The position numbers and the translations under genes were made by a program. From Natrinema salaciae (GTDB lineage Archaea; Halobacteriota; Halobacteria; Halobacteriales; Natrialbaceae), in NCBI RefSeq assembly GCF_900110865.1, contig NZ_FOFD01000003.1, forward strand, positions 496,001-560,000: DNA of 64,000 nucleotides. The letters run 5' to 3'. The notes under the pieces are model-generated. The model had not been told where the DNA came from and did no database searches. It saw only the letters and a list, made by a program, of their open reading frames with translations. Below, piece after piece: positions 26,490 to 35,248 of this stretch; position 1 is the stretch's first letter; the number at the start of each line of letters is the position of its first letter.

Positions 26490-27749
26490 ATGAGTCTCAG
26501 TCTCTCGGCCGACCAGCCGGAACGACCCGCAGACGCCGACGAGGGCGTCTGGCTCGAGTGCATCGAGTGTGGCGACACGTTCGCCCCCTTCGACGACGTC
26601 CGGTACACCTGCGACGAGTGCGACGGACTGCTCGAGGTCCGGTACGCCGATCTCCCGACGTTCGACGACTTCGAGGGCGAGGGCGTCTGGCGCTACGCCG
26701 ATGCGCTCCCGTTCGACTCCGGCGTCTCGATTCAGGAGGGTGCGACGCCGCTGTACGAGGTGCCTCGTCTCGAGGACGAGATCGGCGTCGAGGCCCTGCG
26801 GATCAAACACGAGGGAATGAACCCGACGGGGTCGTTCAAGGACCGCGGCATGACCGTCGGCGTGCGGGTCGCTGCGGAACTCGGCGTCGGTCGACTCGCC
26901 TGTGCGTCGACGGGCAACACCAGCGCCGCGCTGGCCGCCTACGGCTCTCGCGGCGGGATGCAGACGCTCGTCCTCCTCCCCGCCGGGAAGGTCGCCGCCG
27001 GCAAGATCGCCCAGGCGAGCCTCCACGGAGCGCGCATCCTCGAAGTCGACGGCAACTTCGACGCCTGTCTCGACATCGTTCAGGAACTCGCGGGGCAGGG
27101 TGAGGCGTACCTGCTGAATTCGCTGAACCCCTTCCGGCTCGAGGGCCAGAAGACGATCGGCCTCGAGATACTCGAGGGCTTCCTCGCGGACTACGATGCC
27201 GTTCCGGACCGGATCGTGCTCCCGGTCGGCAACGCGGGCAACACGTCGGCGCTGTACAAAGCCTTCCGCGAACTCGTGCAGGCGGGCGCGATCGACGAGC
27301 GCGACGTGCCGAAACTGACCGGCGTCCAGGCCGAGGGTGCCGCACCGATGGTCGAGGCGATCGAGAACGGTGCCGACGAGGTCCGCCGCTGGGAGGACGT
27401 CGAGACGCGCGCGACTGCGATCCGGATCGGAAACCCGGTCAACGCGCCGAAGGCACTGCCCGGTATCCGCGAGACCGGTGGTACCGCGGTCGCGGTATCC
27501 GACGCGGAGATCACCGAGGCACAGCGCGACATCGCGGCCGAAGGCATCGGCGTCGAACCCGCCTCCGCCGCCTCCGTCGCCGGCCTCCGAAAGCTCCGCG
27601 CCGAGGGAATCGTCGCTGACGACGAGCGCGTCGCCTGTCTCACTACCGGTCACCTGCTCAAGGACCCCGACGCCGCGGCCGCCGCCGGCGTCGACTCCGA
27701 ATCCGTGCCGGCCGATACGCAAGGCGTGCTCGAGCATCTTCAGGAGTAA
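26490..27749 (+). CDS. thrC: Threonine synthase
   Basis: A 419-residue PLP enzyme (fold type II) that turns O-phosphohomoserine into threonine. The N-terminal zinc ribbon is Cys24/Cys27/Cys41/Cys44 (LECIECGD and YTCDECDG). The PLP lysine is Lys117 in NPTGSFKDRGMT, and the phosphate-binding loop is LPVGNAGNTSALYKA. A frame open upstream of the ATG is discarded because MSLSLSADQPER is directly followed by the conserved zinc ribbon. Single gene. Confidence 0.92.
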   Translation: MSLSLSADQPERPADADEGVWLECIECGDTFAPFDDVRYTCDECDGLLEVRYADLPTFDDFEGEGVWRYADALPFDSGVSIQEGATPLYEVPRLEDEIGVEALRIKHEGMNPTGSFKDRGMTVGVRVAAELGVGRLACASTGNTSAALAAYGSRGGMQTLVLLPAGKVAAGKIAQASLHGARILEVDGNFDACLDIVQELAGQGEAYLLNSLNPFRLEGQKTIGLEILEGFLADYDAVPDRIVLPVGNAGNTSALYKAFRELVQAGAIDERDVPKLTGVQAEGAAPMVEAIENGADEVRRWEDVETRATAIRIGNPVNAPKALPGIRETGGTAVAVSDAEITEAQRDIAAEGIGVEPASAASVAGLRKLRAEGIVADDERVACLTTGHLLKDPDAAAAAGVDSESVPADTQGVLEHLQE

Positions 27750-27837
27750 CGTCGTCCGGACGCCGGACGCACGGCCTGCGTCTGACGCCCGACTGACTGA
27801 CCTTTTTCCGACCCGGTGTGGTACTCCGTCTCGAGTC

Positions 27838-28188
27838 ATGTCTGCCGAGCAACGAGGCCCCACTCCCGCCCGCTCCACCGACGAACGAACTCGACGTCCC
27901 CCCCTAGCCCCGATTCCCGAGTCGGATCAACGACCGAGCAGTCGGTCCCACCGTCCGAACGCCGACCCGGAATACGACGCACTCCCGCTCTCCTACCGGA
28001 TCGAACGAACGCAGCTCCGGGTTCGGATCACTGCCCTCGAACGGGCGTTGGAAACGAGCGAGAATCGCCGGCAGGCCGTGATCGACCGCTACGAGCGGCT
28101 ACTGGCGGACCGCGACGAGGTGGCGGAGTCGACGGCAGCCGCCGAGGAGGAACCCCAGACCCTGTTAGAGCGGTTGATCGGTCGCTAA
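27838..28188 (+). CDS. Hypothetical coiled-coil protein (116 aa)
   Basis: The first half is Pro/Arg/Ser-rich and probably disordered (MSAEQRGPTPARSTDERTRR onward). The second half is one long helix with heptad character (RIERTQLRVRITALERALET and following ENRRQAVIDRYERLLADRDEV), suggesting a coiled coil, and ends LLERLIGR. Composition and codon use fit the genome. It lies between thrC and the TFB gene with no clear functional link. Confidence 0.55.
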   Translation: MSAEQRGPTPARSTDERTRRPPLAPIPESDQRPSSRSHRPNADPEYDALPLSYRIERTQLRVRITALERALETSENRRQAVIDRYERLLADRDEVAESTAAAEEEPQTLLERLIGR

Positions 28189-28292
28189 CGCCCCCGCGGC
28201 CCTTTGTTGCATTCGATTTCGAAGATCATTCATATTTTCCAACATTTAAATATCAAGCGGCAGCAACGCGGCATAGGGAGCGATAATAACTA

Positions 28293-29192
28293 ATGGCAGA
28301 CACCGACTCGTCCGCGAGTTGCCCCGAATGCGACGGCAGAGTACGGAAGAAGGGTACCGAAATCGTCTGTGAGGACTGCGGACTCGTCTCCGCCGAAGAC
28401 GCGATCGACCGCGGTCCGGAGTGGCGATCGTTCGAGGACGACGACACCGATCGGCGACGGACCGGCGCGCCGTTGACCCGCTCGAGACACGACCGGGGTC
28501 TCTCGACGGAGATCGGCTACGGCACCGGTTCGGAGTCGGGATACAGCGCTCGGCTGACCGGCCGAAAACGCCGTCAGATCGCTCGCTTGCGCCGGGAACA
28601 CAACCGTGCACGGATCTCCTCGAAAACCGAGCGGAATCAGGTCTACGGATTCGCCGAAATCAGACGGATCGCCGCCCTGCTCTCGCTGCCGGACGCCGTC
28701 AGAGAGCAATCGTGTGCCCTCTTCGAGTCCGCCCAGTCCGAGGGGCTCTTTCAGGGTCGATCGCTCGAGGGATTCGCCGCCGCCGCTATTTACGCGACCT
28801 GTCGGACGCGCTCGATCCCCCGGACGACCGACGAGATCGCCGCTATCGCACGGGCCGACGTCGACGAACTCGCGGTCGCCTACGACGCTCTGAATCGCGA
28901 GCTCGGGCTGCCGACCGGTCCGATCGATCCCACGCAGTACCTGCCGCGATACGCCTCGAAACTCGACCTCGGGTCGGCCGTCGAACGCCGCGCCCGCGAG
29001 CACGTCGACGCCCTGCTCCAGGCGGGGCTCATCACCGGTCGCAACCCCAGCGGGGTCGCTGCGGCGTGTCTCTACAAGGCCGCTGGCGAACGCGAAGAGT
29101 GGCCGTCACTGACCCAGGCTGCGGCCGCCGACGTCGCCGACGTCGCGGCGGTGACGATCCGGTCGACCGTCACGAACCTCGACGAGCTCTGA
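28293..29192 (+). CDS. tfb: Transcription initiation factor TFB
   Basis: A 299-residue archaeal TFIIB homologue that joins TBP at the promoter and recruits RNA polymerase. The N-terminal zinc ribbon is CPECDGRVRKK...CEDCGLV, followed by a B-reader/linker region and two cyclin repeats. In the second, ITGRNPSGVAAACLYKAAGE is the helix-turn-helix that reads the BRE. Haloarchaea carry several TFBs; this one is a little short, and which promoters it serves cannot be read from sequence. AT-rich DNA (CATATTTTCCAACATTTAAA, about 28235) upstream could be its promoter. It is convergent with mcm. Confidence 0.92.
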   Translation: MADTDSSASCPECDGRVRKKGTEIVCEDCGLVSAEDAIDRGPEWRSFEDDDTDRRRTGAPLTRSRHDRGLSTEIGYGTGSESGYSARLTGRKRRQIARLRREHNRARISSKTERNQVYGFAEIRRIAALLSLPDAVREQSCALFESAQSEGLFQGRSLEGFAAAAIYATCRTRSIPRTTDEIAAIARADVDELAVAYDALNRELGLPTGPIDPTQYLPRYASKLDLGSAVERRAREHVDALLQAGLITGRNPSGVAAACLYKAAGEREEWPSLTQAAAADVADVAAVTIRSTVTNLDEL

Positions 29193-29312
29193 CGCCGATG
29201 GATCGGTGTCGGACACCGACGCGGTATCCGCGTCAACGCCCGCCATCCCCGCACGAAGCCGAACCGTACGAAACCGAACCGCACGAAAGAACGGTTCCGG
29301 TCCATTCCGGCA

Positions 29313-31961
29313 CTACGTCGTTCGGAGCGTATCCGTACTCGGCTCGTAGACCTCGCCTTTCTGTTTGAGCTTGTCGATCTCGTGTTCGGCCTTGGAGTGG
29401 TCCATGCCGACCTCTTCGGCCCGCTCGAGGACGATGTCCACCGGCGCGCCGTCGTCGTACTCCTCCTCGATGTCGCTGATGAGCTGCTTGAGGTTCTTGA
29501 TCCGATCGCGCTGTGACTTCGAGGTGCCGGCTTCGACGATGTCCGCGTCGAACTCGCCGGTCTCGGGATCGACCCCGACGTCCTGCAGACACGAGCGGAC
29601 GATCTCGATGACTCGCTCGGCGTCGCTCTGCTCGACCGTATCCGACAGCCGAACGCGGGCGCTCGCCTCCGAGAGCCGAACCAGCGCCTCGAGCTTTCGG
29701 GCCGTGACTGGCACCGCAGCGTCCTCGTCGGTCCCCTTCGATCGGAGATCGACGTAGAAGTCGCGGATCGCGTTCCGGGCCGCCTCGGTCATCCGCGGGT
29801 GGCAGTTCTGCTTCGAGTAGGCGATGTACTTCCGCAGGAGGTCGGCGTCGATCTCCGGATCGACCTGCTCGGTCATCTCGTCGATCTCGTCGGCGCTGAC
29901 CTCGAGCTGGTTCATCTCCGCTCGCTGCGTGGTCAACTCACCCGCGTAGTTGGTCGTGATGATGTGTTCGGCGAGGTTGCGGTCTTTCTCCTCGTCGGGG
30001 GTGTCCGTGACCGTGAAGATCAGGTCGAACCGCGAGATCAGTGCCGGCTCGAGGTCGATCTGCTCGCTGATCGGCTCGTACTGGTCGAAGCGGCCGTACT
30101 TGGGGTTGGCCGCGCCGAGCAGCGAACACCGGGACTTGAGCGTGGCGTTGATCCCCGCCTTCGAGACCGAGATCTTCTGTTGCTCGAGGGCCTCGTGCAT
30201 GGCACTCCGATCTTCCGATCGCATTTTATCGAGTTCGTCGATGGCCGCGATCCCTTGATCGGCGAGGACGAGCGCGCCGGCCTCGAGACTCCACTGTTGG
30301 CCGTCGCCGAAGTCGTCGCGGACGGCGGCGGCCGTGAGACCCGCCGAGGACGAGCCCTTCCCGGAGGTGTAGACGGATCGTGGTGCGATGTTCTCGATGT
30401 AGCCGAGCATCTGGGAGTTGTGCGAGATAACTCCGTTCGAGACGTAGTTGTGAGTTCCTTCGACCTCGAGATCGTATACCCAGTCGTAGTCGGGCTCGAC
30501 CGTCTCGAGCGAGACGATTCGATCGGTTTCAACTGTCCCGGATACGGTCACCGTTCCACCGTCAGTGAGGACGGGTTCCGTCCCTGCGGTCGACCGATCG
30601 AACGATTCTGGCCCCGTCTCTGCTATCGCGACCGGATCTCCGATCGAGAGTTCGTCGGCACGGGCCGGCTGGAAGCCACCGGAAGCAGGGACGAACAACG
30701 GATGCGATGGCGTCATCTCAAGTTCTCGTCCACTCGAGGTCCGAATCCGGTACATCTGATCGGGTGCTTCCCGTTTCCAGACTTTCGTCGCCCGTTGATG
30801 GGCAACCGATCCGTCGTTCTGCAGCGACGGTACCGGGATATCGATCTCGTCGTACCAGCCGTCGTCGATCGGTTTCGGATCGTCGAGGTTCGTCTCGACG
30901 AATTCGCGGATCGGGACGTCTCGTCCGTCCGCGAGTGTCACGTTGGTATCGCCGCTGACGCACTTCCCCGTACCCGGGTCCCCGATCAGGAGCATATGGA
31001 GGTCGCCCCGGATCCGCGAGCCGTCGGGCAACTGTTTCGTCACGCCCGAGAACAGCTGGAGGATCATCGCGAGCTTCTCCTGATCGTAGCCGTAGATGGA
31101 GGGCGCGATGGAGGCGACCATCTGCTCGTAGACATCGTCTCGGTTCGAAATCTCGTAGATCGCCTTCTTGTCCTCGTCGGTGATGTCCATGTCCTCGAAC
31201 TGCTCTTCGTCGATCTCGACGGACATCCCCTCCATGTAGAAGTCGAAGACGGGCGATTTCTCCTGTTGGTCGCCCTGCTGCTCGAGCCGGAGGACTCCCG
31301 TCGCGGAGACGTGGTCGCCGGGGGTGACCTCGCCGGTGATGTCGTCTTCGATGTTGATGTCGAGTGACTGCGGGGTTTCCCCGCCGCGGAGCCCCTCGGG
31401 GCTCTCCTGAACGCGGAGTTTCTGCGAGTCGACGAACTCGGACTGGTCGAAATTGACGCGGAAGGGTCCCTGCCGTTCACAGCCCTGACACTCGTGGGGT
31501 TCCTGGAAGTCGCCGCTGGACTGGGGGACGCGGGTGAGCGTCCCACAGAGTTGGCACTCGAAGGCGGCCTCCTCGATCTTGGGGCGGACGTCGGTCGCTT
31601 TGCGGATGATGCCGCGGACCTGCACGAGGGAGTTCATGTCCCGGGCGCGGATCTCTCGGATCTCGGGGGACTCCGTGTCAGGGAGGTTCCGGACCCGGAC
31701 GTGGGCCTGTCCGAGGCTCACGTCGATCGGGAGGTCGTAGAGTCGCAGCGCTTCCTCGGCGTAGCGCTGGAGCTGTTCTGGCTGGTTGATGAAGTCGTCC
31801 GCGAGGTCCGGATCGAACCGATAGAGATCCTGCCAGTCGACGTGGAGCGATCGCTGTTCGTTCGGATACCGCTGGGCAAGCTGCTTGATCTCGTTGTCGT
31901 AGTAGTTGCGAAAGAACTGCTCGAAAGAGTCGACGAGTTCTGAATTTCCCGCTTGCGCCAT
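29313..31961 (-). CDS. mcm: MCM replicative DNA helicase with an in-frame intein
   Basis: The 882-residue precursor makes a 700-residue MCM after removal of an 182-residue intein. Parts in order: N-terminal domain with zinc ribbon CQLCG...CQGC (136-161), the P-loop GDPGTGK at 327-333 split by the intein before its Ser, Walker B VLADQGIAAIDELDKM, arginine finger SRFDLIFTV, and a C-terminal winged helix. MCM forms hexamers that unwind DNA 3' to 5' at replication forks. A TATA box lies 27-33 bases before the ATG, so the message is nearly leaderless. The gene is convergent with tfb. Confidence 0.96.
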   Translation of the reverse strand: MAQAGNSELVDSFEQFFRNYYDNEIKQLAQRYPNEQRSLHVDWQDLYRFDPDLADDFINQPEQLQRYAEEALRLYDLPIDVSLGQAHVRVRNLPDTESPEIREIRARDMNSLVQVRGIIRKATDVRPKIEEAAFECQLCGTLTRVPQSSGDFQEPHECQGCERQGPFRVNFDQSEFVDSQKLRVQESPEGLRGGETPQSLDINIEDDITGEVTPGDHVSATGVLRLEQQGDQQEKSPVFDFYMEGMSVEIDEEQFEDMDITDEDKKAIYEISNRDDVYEQMVASIAPSIYGYDQEKLAMILQLFSGVTKQLPDGSRIRGDLHMLLIGDPGTGKCVSGDTNVTLADGRDVPIREFVETNLDDPKPIDDGWYDEIDIPVPSLQNDGSVAHQRATKVWKREAPDQMYRIRTSSGRELEMTPSHPLFVPASGGFQPARADELSIGDPVAIAETGPESFDRSTAGTEPVLTDGGTVTVSGTVETDRIVSLETVEPDYDWVYDLEVEGTHNYVSNGVISHNSQMLGYIENIAPRSVYTSGKGSSSAGLTAAAVRDDFGDGQQWSLEAGALVLADQGIAAIDELDKMRSEDRSAMHEALEQQKISVSKAGINATLKSRCSLLGAANPKYGRFDQYEPISEQIDLEPALISRFDLIFTVTDTPDEEKDRNLAEHIITTNYAGELTTQRAEMNQLEVSADEIDEMTEQVDPEIDADLLRKYIAYSKQNCHPRMTEAARNAIRDFYVDLRSKGTDEDAAVPVTARKLEALVRLSEASARVRLSDTVEQSDAERVIEIVRSCLQDVGVDPETGEFDADIVEAGTSKSQRDRIKNLKQLISDIEEEYDDGAPVDIVLERAEEVGMDHSKAEHEIDKLKQKGEVYEPSTDTLRTT
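30417..30962 (-). other. Mini-intein (182 aa) within MCM
   Basis: The insert begins with Cys (CVSGDTNVTLADGR, block A), has block B LEMTPSHPLFVPASG, block F YDWVYDLEVEGTHNYVSNG and ends GVISHN followed by extein Ser. Thus all splicing residues are present: Cys1, the block B Thr/His, the penultimate His and terminal Asn, and a Ser nucleophile at +1. At 182 residues there is no room for a LAGLIDADG homing endonuclease. It sits in the ATPase P-loop, between Lys and Ser, so the helicase is inactive until splicing occurs. Confidence 0.92.
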
Positions 31962-31987
31962 TGCACTGTCCTAGGGCTGCCGTCCAG

Positions 31988-31994
31988 TATAAAT
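31988..31994 (-). promoter_or_regulatory. TATA box of mcm
   Basis: ATTTATA on the minus strand lies 27-33 bases before the mcm ATG, the standard spacing for a leaderless or nearly leaderless start. Confidence 0.55.
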
Positions 31995-32767
31995 GGTCGT
32001 ATACCGGGGTGAAATTGATCCGGTCGCACGGTGCTCGATGAGCGACAGTTGTCGGTGACACAGGCTGGCCCCCTTCGAGCCGGTCGAACGATCGATAGCT
32101 GCGGCGGTGTCCCCCTCCGCGTGACCGACTCGAGAAGCCAGCGGCCGATTTCGGAGTGCGTCGACCTGTCCCTGTATTCTGGGGTCGCGGTCGCGTCCGA
32201 CACGCCGTGTCCCGTCGCCCGACCATGTGGCCACGCGGTGACTTTCGGCTCGGCGATAATGTAGCCACGGCCAATGCTTTTTGGGTACCAGCGGACGGAC
32301 GGGAGCGGAGTGCGTTCGTGGACTTTCACGTCACCGATGCTATCGGCGGCGACGCCGAGCGTCGCGAGCCGCGTTGTGCATTCATGCACGGAAACGGTCA
32401 AGCGCGTCCCTCCGGTCACCGCACCGTTCGCGCTCGTCCGACTCGATACAGCGGCTCATTGCGACCCATCGTCCTCGCCGATCACTGCTCGAATAGCGCG
32501 TAGCCACAGCCCAATTTTGACTGACTTGCGGTGTCAGCAAGCGGGATTCTGATCGACTGACGTCCTATTCAGCGCTCAGGTCCACTCGGAGACCACCCGC
32601 CATCGGTCCGACTGCCCGGTCCTCGCGAGCGCGGCGACCATCTGGAGCGGTCCGAGGGCCCATACGCAAAGATCGGGGGCGTCGATCGCTCCTCCGGGCG
32701 ACCACGACGTGTGGGGGAAAACGAGTAACGGACGCTGTTCCCGATCCCGATATGGCAGGTTTCGGGT
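31995..32767. other. Long intergenic region without a convincing gene
   Basis: About 770 bases between the mcm promoter and the end of the G8-domain gene. Several open frames exist on both strands but none has haloarchaeal composition, a sensible start or recognisable motifs. A perfect palindrome GTGCAT-TC-ATGCAC is at 32376-32389. The region may hold decayed genes or regulatory DNA. Confidence 0.5.
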
Positions 32768-35248
32768 CTACTCGTCCGTGGTCCGTGCCGACGGGGAGAG
32801 ACGGCTATTTCGCTTCATTTCGACGTCCACGAACTCGACGTTCTCGGTCGTCGGTGCCGTCTTGTCCGTCCGATCCGATCCGCTGGCATCGTGTATTGCT
32901 GGCCCTTTCAGGGTGGGGCCGCCGGTCTTGAAGTGCGTGGGCGGCGGAGCCACGTCGTTGTCGGTCTCGTTTCGGCCGACGAACACGGTGTCTCTGGTCT
33001 CGGAGCCACCAAGCGCGAAGTGACCGATGTTGAAGTCCGCGACCACGCTGTCTTCCACGATCGACGTCTGGAATTCGGTCCAGATTCCCGAATGTTCGCA
33101 TTTGTAGGCCGTAAAGCCCTTGATACGGTCGGTCCGTTCCTTCGGGATCTCGTCGGGGTCTATCTCCATCGGTTCGAGTTGCATCATCAGCCCGATCCCC
33201 TGACAGATGTGCTGGTAGTGTGACATTCTCCACGAACTCATGAGACTCTCGTCGTCGACGTCCCCGACGTATCCATCCAGTAGACTGTACGGACGAACGG
33301 AATAGGAGTGGGCGACGTTGTCTTCGAACTGAATGTCGAACTCGGCGGCGTCGAGTCCCACGTCCGACTCGTCGTGTCCGTCGTAGAAGAACCCTATCGC
33401 CCCGTATCCGCCAGCAGCGTGGTTACCCACCAGGGTGTTGCTGGGATTCGACAGCCAGAACCCGGCCGGTCGATACCCGTTCTGGGCCTTCTTTCGCTGC
33501 GCGTTGCTAACGTCGCCCGGGAACTGTAGGTCCCCGCCGAAGGCACGGTCGATCTCTTTGGCGGTCTTCGTGAGGATCGCCAGGTTCTCCCTGAAGACGT
33601 TGCCTTCCTCCGACGAAAGCCCCTCCTCGACGAGGTAGGAGTGTCCGATCGTGTCGAACACGACGTTGCGTTCGATCTGGACGTTGCCAGTGCCGTGGGC
33701 GTTGATTCCACGCTGGAAGCTGTGCCAGACGCTGTTGTGCTTGATGTAGGAACCGGACTGGTCGTGAGCGTGATGGAAGTGGAGCGGGTATCTGGCCTGG
33801 TGGCCGGTCTGCCCACAGCGGAACGCTTCGAGTCCCTCGATCCGGACCCGGCCGGAATCGGCGAAGATCCCGTGGCCGCCGAACCCGGCAGCGTATTTCG
33901 AATCGACACCCTTGTCCGAGTCGTAGTAGCTGAGTTCGTCGCCTCGAAGTTCGACGTTTCGCGTGAGCAACCCGACTTCGGCTCGCATGTCGAGTTCCTT
34001 GCCGCCGTGCGTTTCGATGGCGCCGTAGTGGTCGTGCTCGAGCGGTTCGTCCAGCGTCAGTTGGTTCCCGCTGACCGATTCGACGGTTCGCCGTTCGGCG
34101 TGCCAGGGGTCCGAACCGCTGGGGGCGATGGCGAGCTGATCGCCCGACTCCCAGTTGACCGCCTCGGCGAGCGTGATCGTCTTGTCACCGGCGCTTGCGT
34201 GTGCGTCGAGCTGCGTCCAGTCGGTTTTGTCTCGGCTCGAGCCGTGGATTTCGATCGACCCACCGTCCCAAGTGCCGAGGAACTTCGTACCGATGGCCAT
34301 CACCCCCTCGCCTCTGACGTTCTCAGGACCGTGTCCCACGAGCGTGATCCGGGCGTCGTGTTCGTACGGATCGTCCTCGTAGCCGATGCGGATGAGCGAA
34401 TTCGACCCCTCAGCGAGCAGCCACGTCGTCGTGAGCTCCAGATCGACGCCGTCGCCGTCCTCATCGGAACCGACGATCGAACAGGACCCGACCTTTTTCC
34501 AGGCTTTCACGTCTTCACCCGGCTCATCGAGGGTGTACCACTTGGCCTCCCAGTTTGCGCCGTCGTACGAGACTACGTCTCCCCCTCTGTAGGGGTCCTT
34601 GTACGTGGTCTCTCGCCACATGGGGGCACAGGCGGTGGCGTCACTGTCGAAGCGGTTAGAACCGCTACTCCCACTGACGCCGTTGCCACCGTCCACATCG
34701 GAGCCGACGTTCGAACAGGGCTCGAGTTTTTTCCAGGCCCGCACGTCTTCGCTCGGCGCATCGAGGGTGTACCACTTGGCCTCCCAGTTTGCGCCGTCGT
34801 AGGAGACTACGTCTCCCCCTCTGTAGGGGTCCTTGTACGTGGTCTCTTGCCACGCAGGGGCACAGGCAGTGGCGTCACCGTCGGTGCGGTTAGAACCGTC
34901 ACCACCACCCCCACTGTCACCGTCACCACCGTCGCCGCTATCGCCCTCGCGGATCGATCCGTCTGCAAACTCGAGGGTACCGTTGACGAGGACGCCGTCT
35001 AACGGCGGCGGGCTCGTATCGAGTAGCACGTGATCTCCCTCTTCGATGGTCACGGTATCCCCCCTCTCCGGGGGCGAGCCGTCCCAGGTTGCCGGGTCGG
35101 ACCACCTACTCGGTTCGCTGTCTGCCTGTGCTGACGTTACGCTGGTTCCAAGGAAGCTGGCTGCGACGATACCAGTCGCCTGGAAAAACCGTCGCCTCTT
35201 CAGCATTCCGGCCCGGGATATTTCTTTCCGGTTGTCGTCCTTTGACAT
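32768..35248 (-). CDS. Secreted G8-domain beta-helix protein with two CBM5/12-like modules
   Basis: An 826-residue Tat-exported protein (signal LKRRRFFQATGIVAASFLG, cleavage near SAQA at 38-41). The G8 domain starts SRWSDPATWDGSPPERGDTV (48-67) and runs to NGTLEFADG (89-97). It is then interrupted by two CBM5/12-like modules (about 127-178 and 205-256; TYKDPYRGGDVVSYDGANWE in both) set in Gly/Asp/Ser linkers. The G8 fold resumes at DLELTTTWLLAEGSNSLIRI (269-288). The rest, to about 800, looks like a right-handed parallel beta-helix with PLHFHHAHD in the position seen in CEMIP/TMEM2-type hyaluronan proteins. A polysaccharide-binding or -cleaving role is inferred. Confidence 0.75.
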   Translation of the reverse strand: MSKDDNRKEISRAGMLKRRRFFQATGIVAASFLGTSVTSAQADSEPSRWSDPATWDGSPPERGDTVTIEEGDHVLLDTSPPPLDGVLVNGTLEFADGSIREGDSGDGGDGDSGGGGDGSNRTDGDATACAPAWQETTYKDPYRGGDVVSYDGANWEAKWYTLDAPSEDVRAWKKLEPCSNVGSDVDGGNGVSGSSGSNRFDSDATACAPMWRETTYKDPYRGGDVVSYDGANWEAKWYTLDEPGEDVKAWKKVGSCSIVGSDEDGDGVDLELTTTWLLAEGSNSLIRIGYEDDPYEHDARITLVGHGPENVRGEGVMAIGTKFLGTWDGGSIEIHGSSRDKTDWTQLDAHASAGDKTITLAEAVNWESGDQLAIAPSGSDPWHAERRTVESVSGNQLTLDEPLEHDHYGAIETHGGKELDMRAEVGLLTRNVELRGDELSYYDSDKGVDSKYAAGFGGHGIFADSGRVRIEGLEAFRCGQTGHQARYPLHFHHAHDQSGSYIKHNSVWHSFQRGINAHGTGNVQIERNVVFDTIGHSYLVEEGLSSEEGNVFRENLAILTKTAKEIDRAFGGDLQFPGDVSNAQRKKAQNGYRPAGFWLSNPSNTLVGNHAAGGYGAIGFFYDGHDESDVGLDAAEFDIQFEDNVAHSYSVRPYSLLDGYVGDVDDESLMSSWRMSHYQHICQGIGLMMQLEPMEIDPDEIPKERTDRIKGFTAYKCEHSGIWTEFQTSIVEDSVVADFNIGHFALGGSETRDTVFVGRNETDNDVAPPPTHFKTGGPTLKGPAIHDASGSDRTDKTAPTTENVEFVDVEMKRNSRLSPSARTTDE
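34431..34898. repeat. Tandem duplication of 234 bp within the G8-domain gene
   Basis: Two direct copies with period 234 bp (78 codons), meeting near 34664/34665. The core 34525-34613 matches 34759-34847 at all but one of 89 positions, and that difference (34568 versus 34802) is synonymous (TCG/TCC, Ser). Divergence is concentrated in the linkers. This indicates a recent duplication, or gene conversion, of one carbohydrate-binding module. Confidence 0.85.

Noticed and set aside
26379-27878. A 499-codon frame opposite threonine synthase
   Set aside because: Antisense shadow with no recognisable domain; the sense strand is a clear thrC.
28293-31961. A replication origin near mcm
   Set aside because: No orc1/cdc6 gene and no origin recognition box repeats are visible; mcm alone does not mark an origin.
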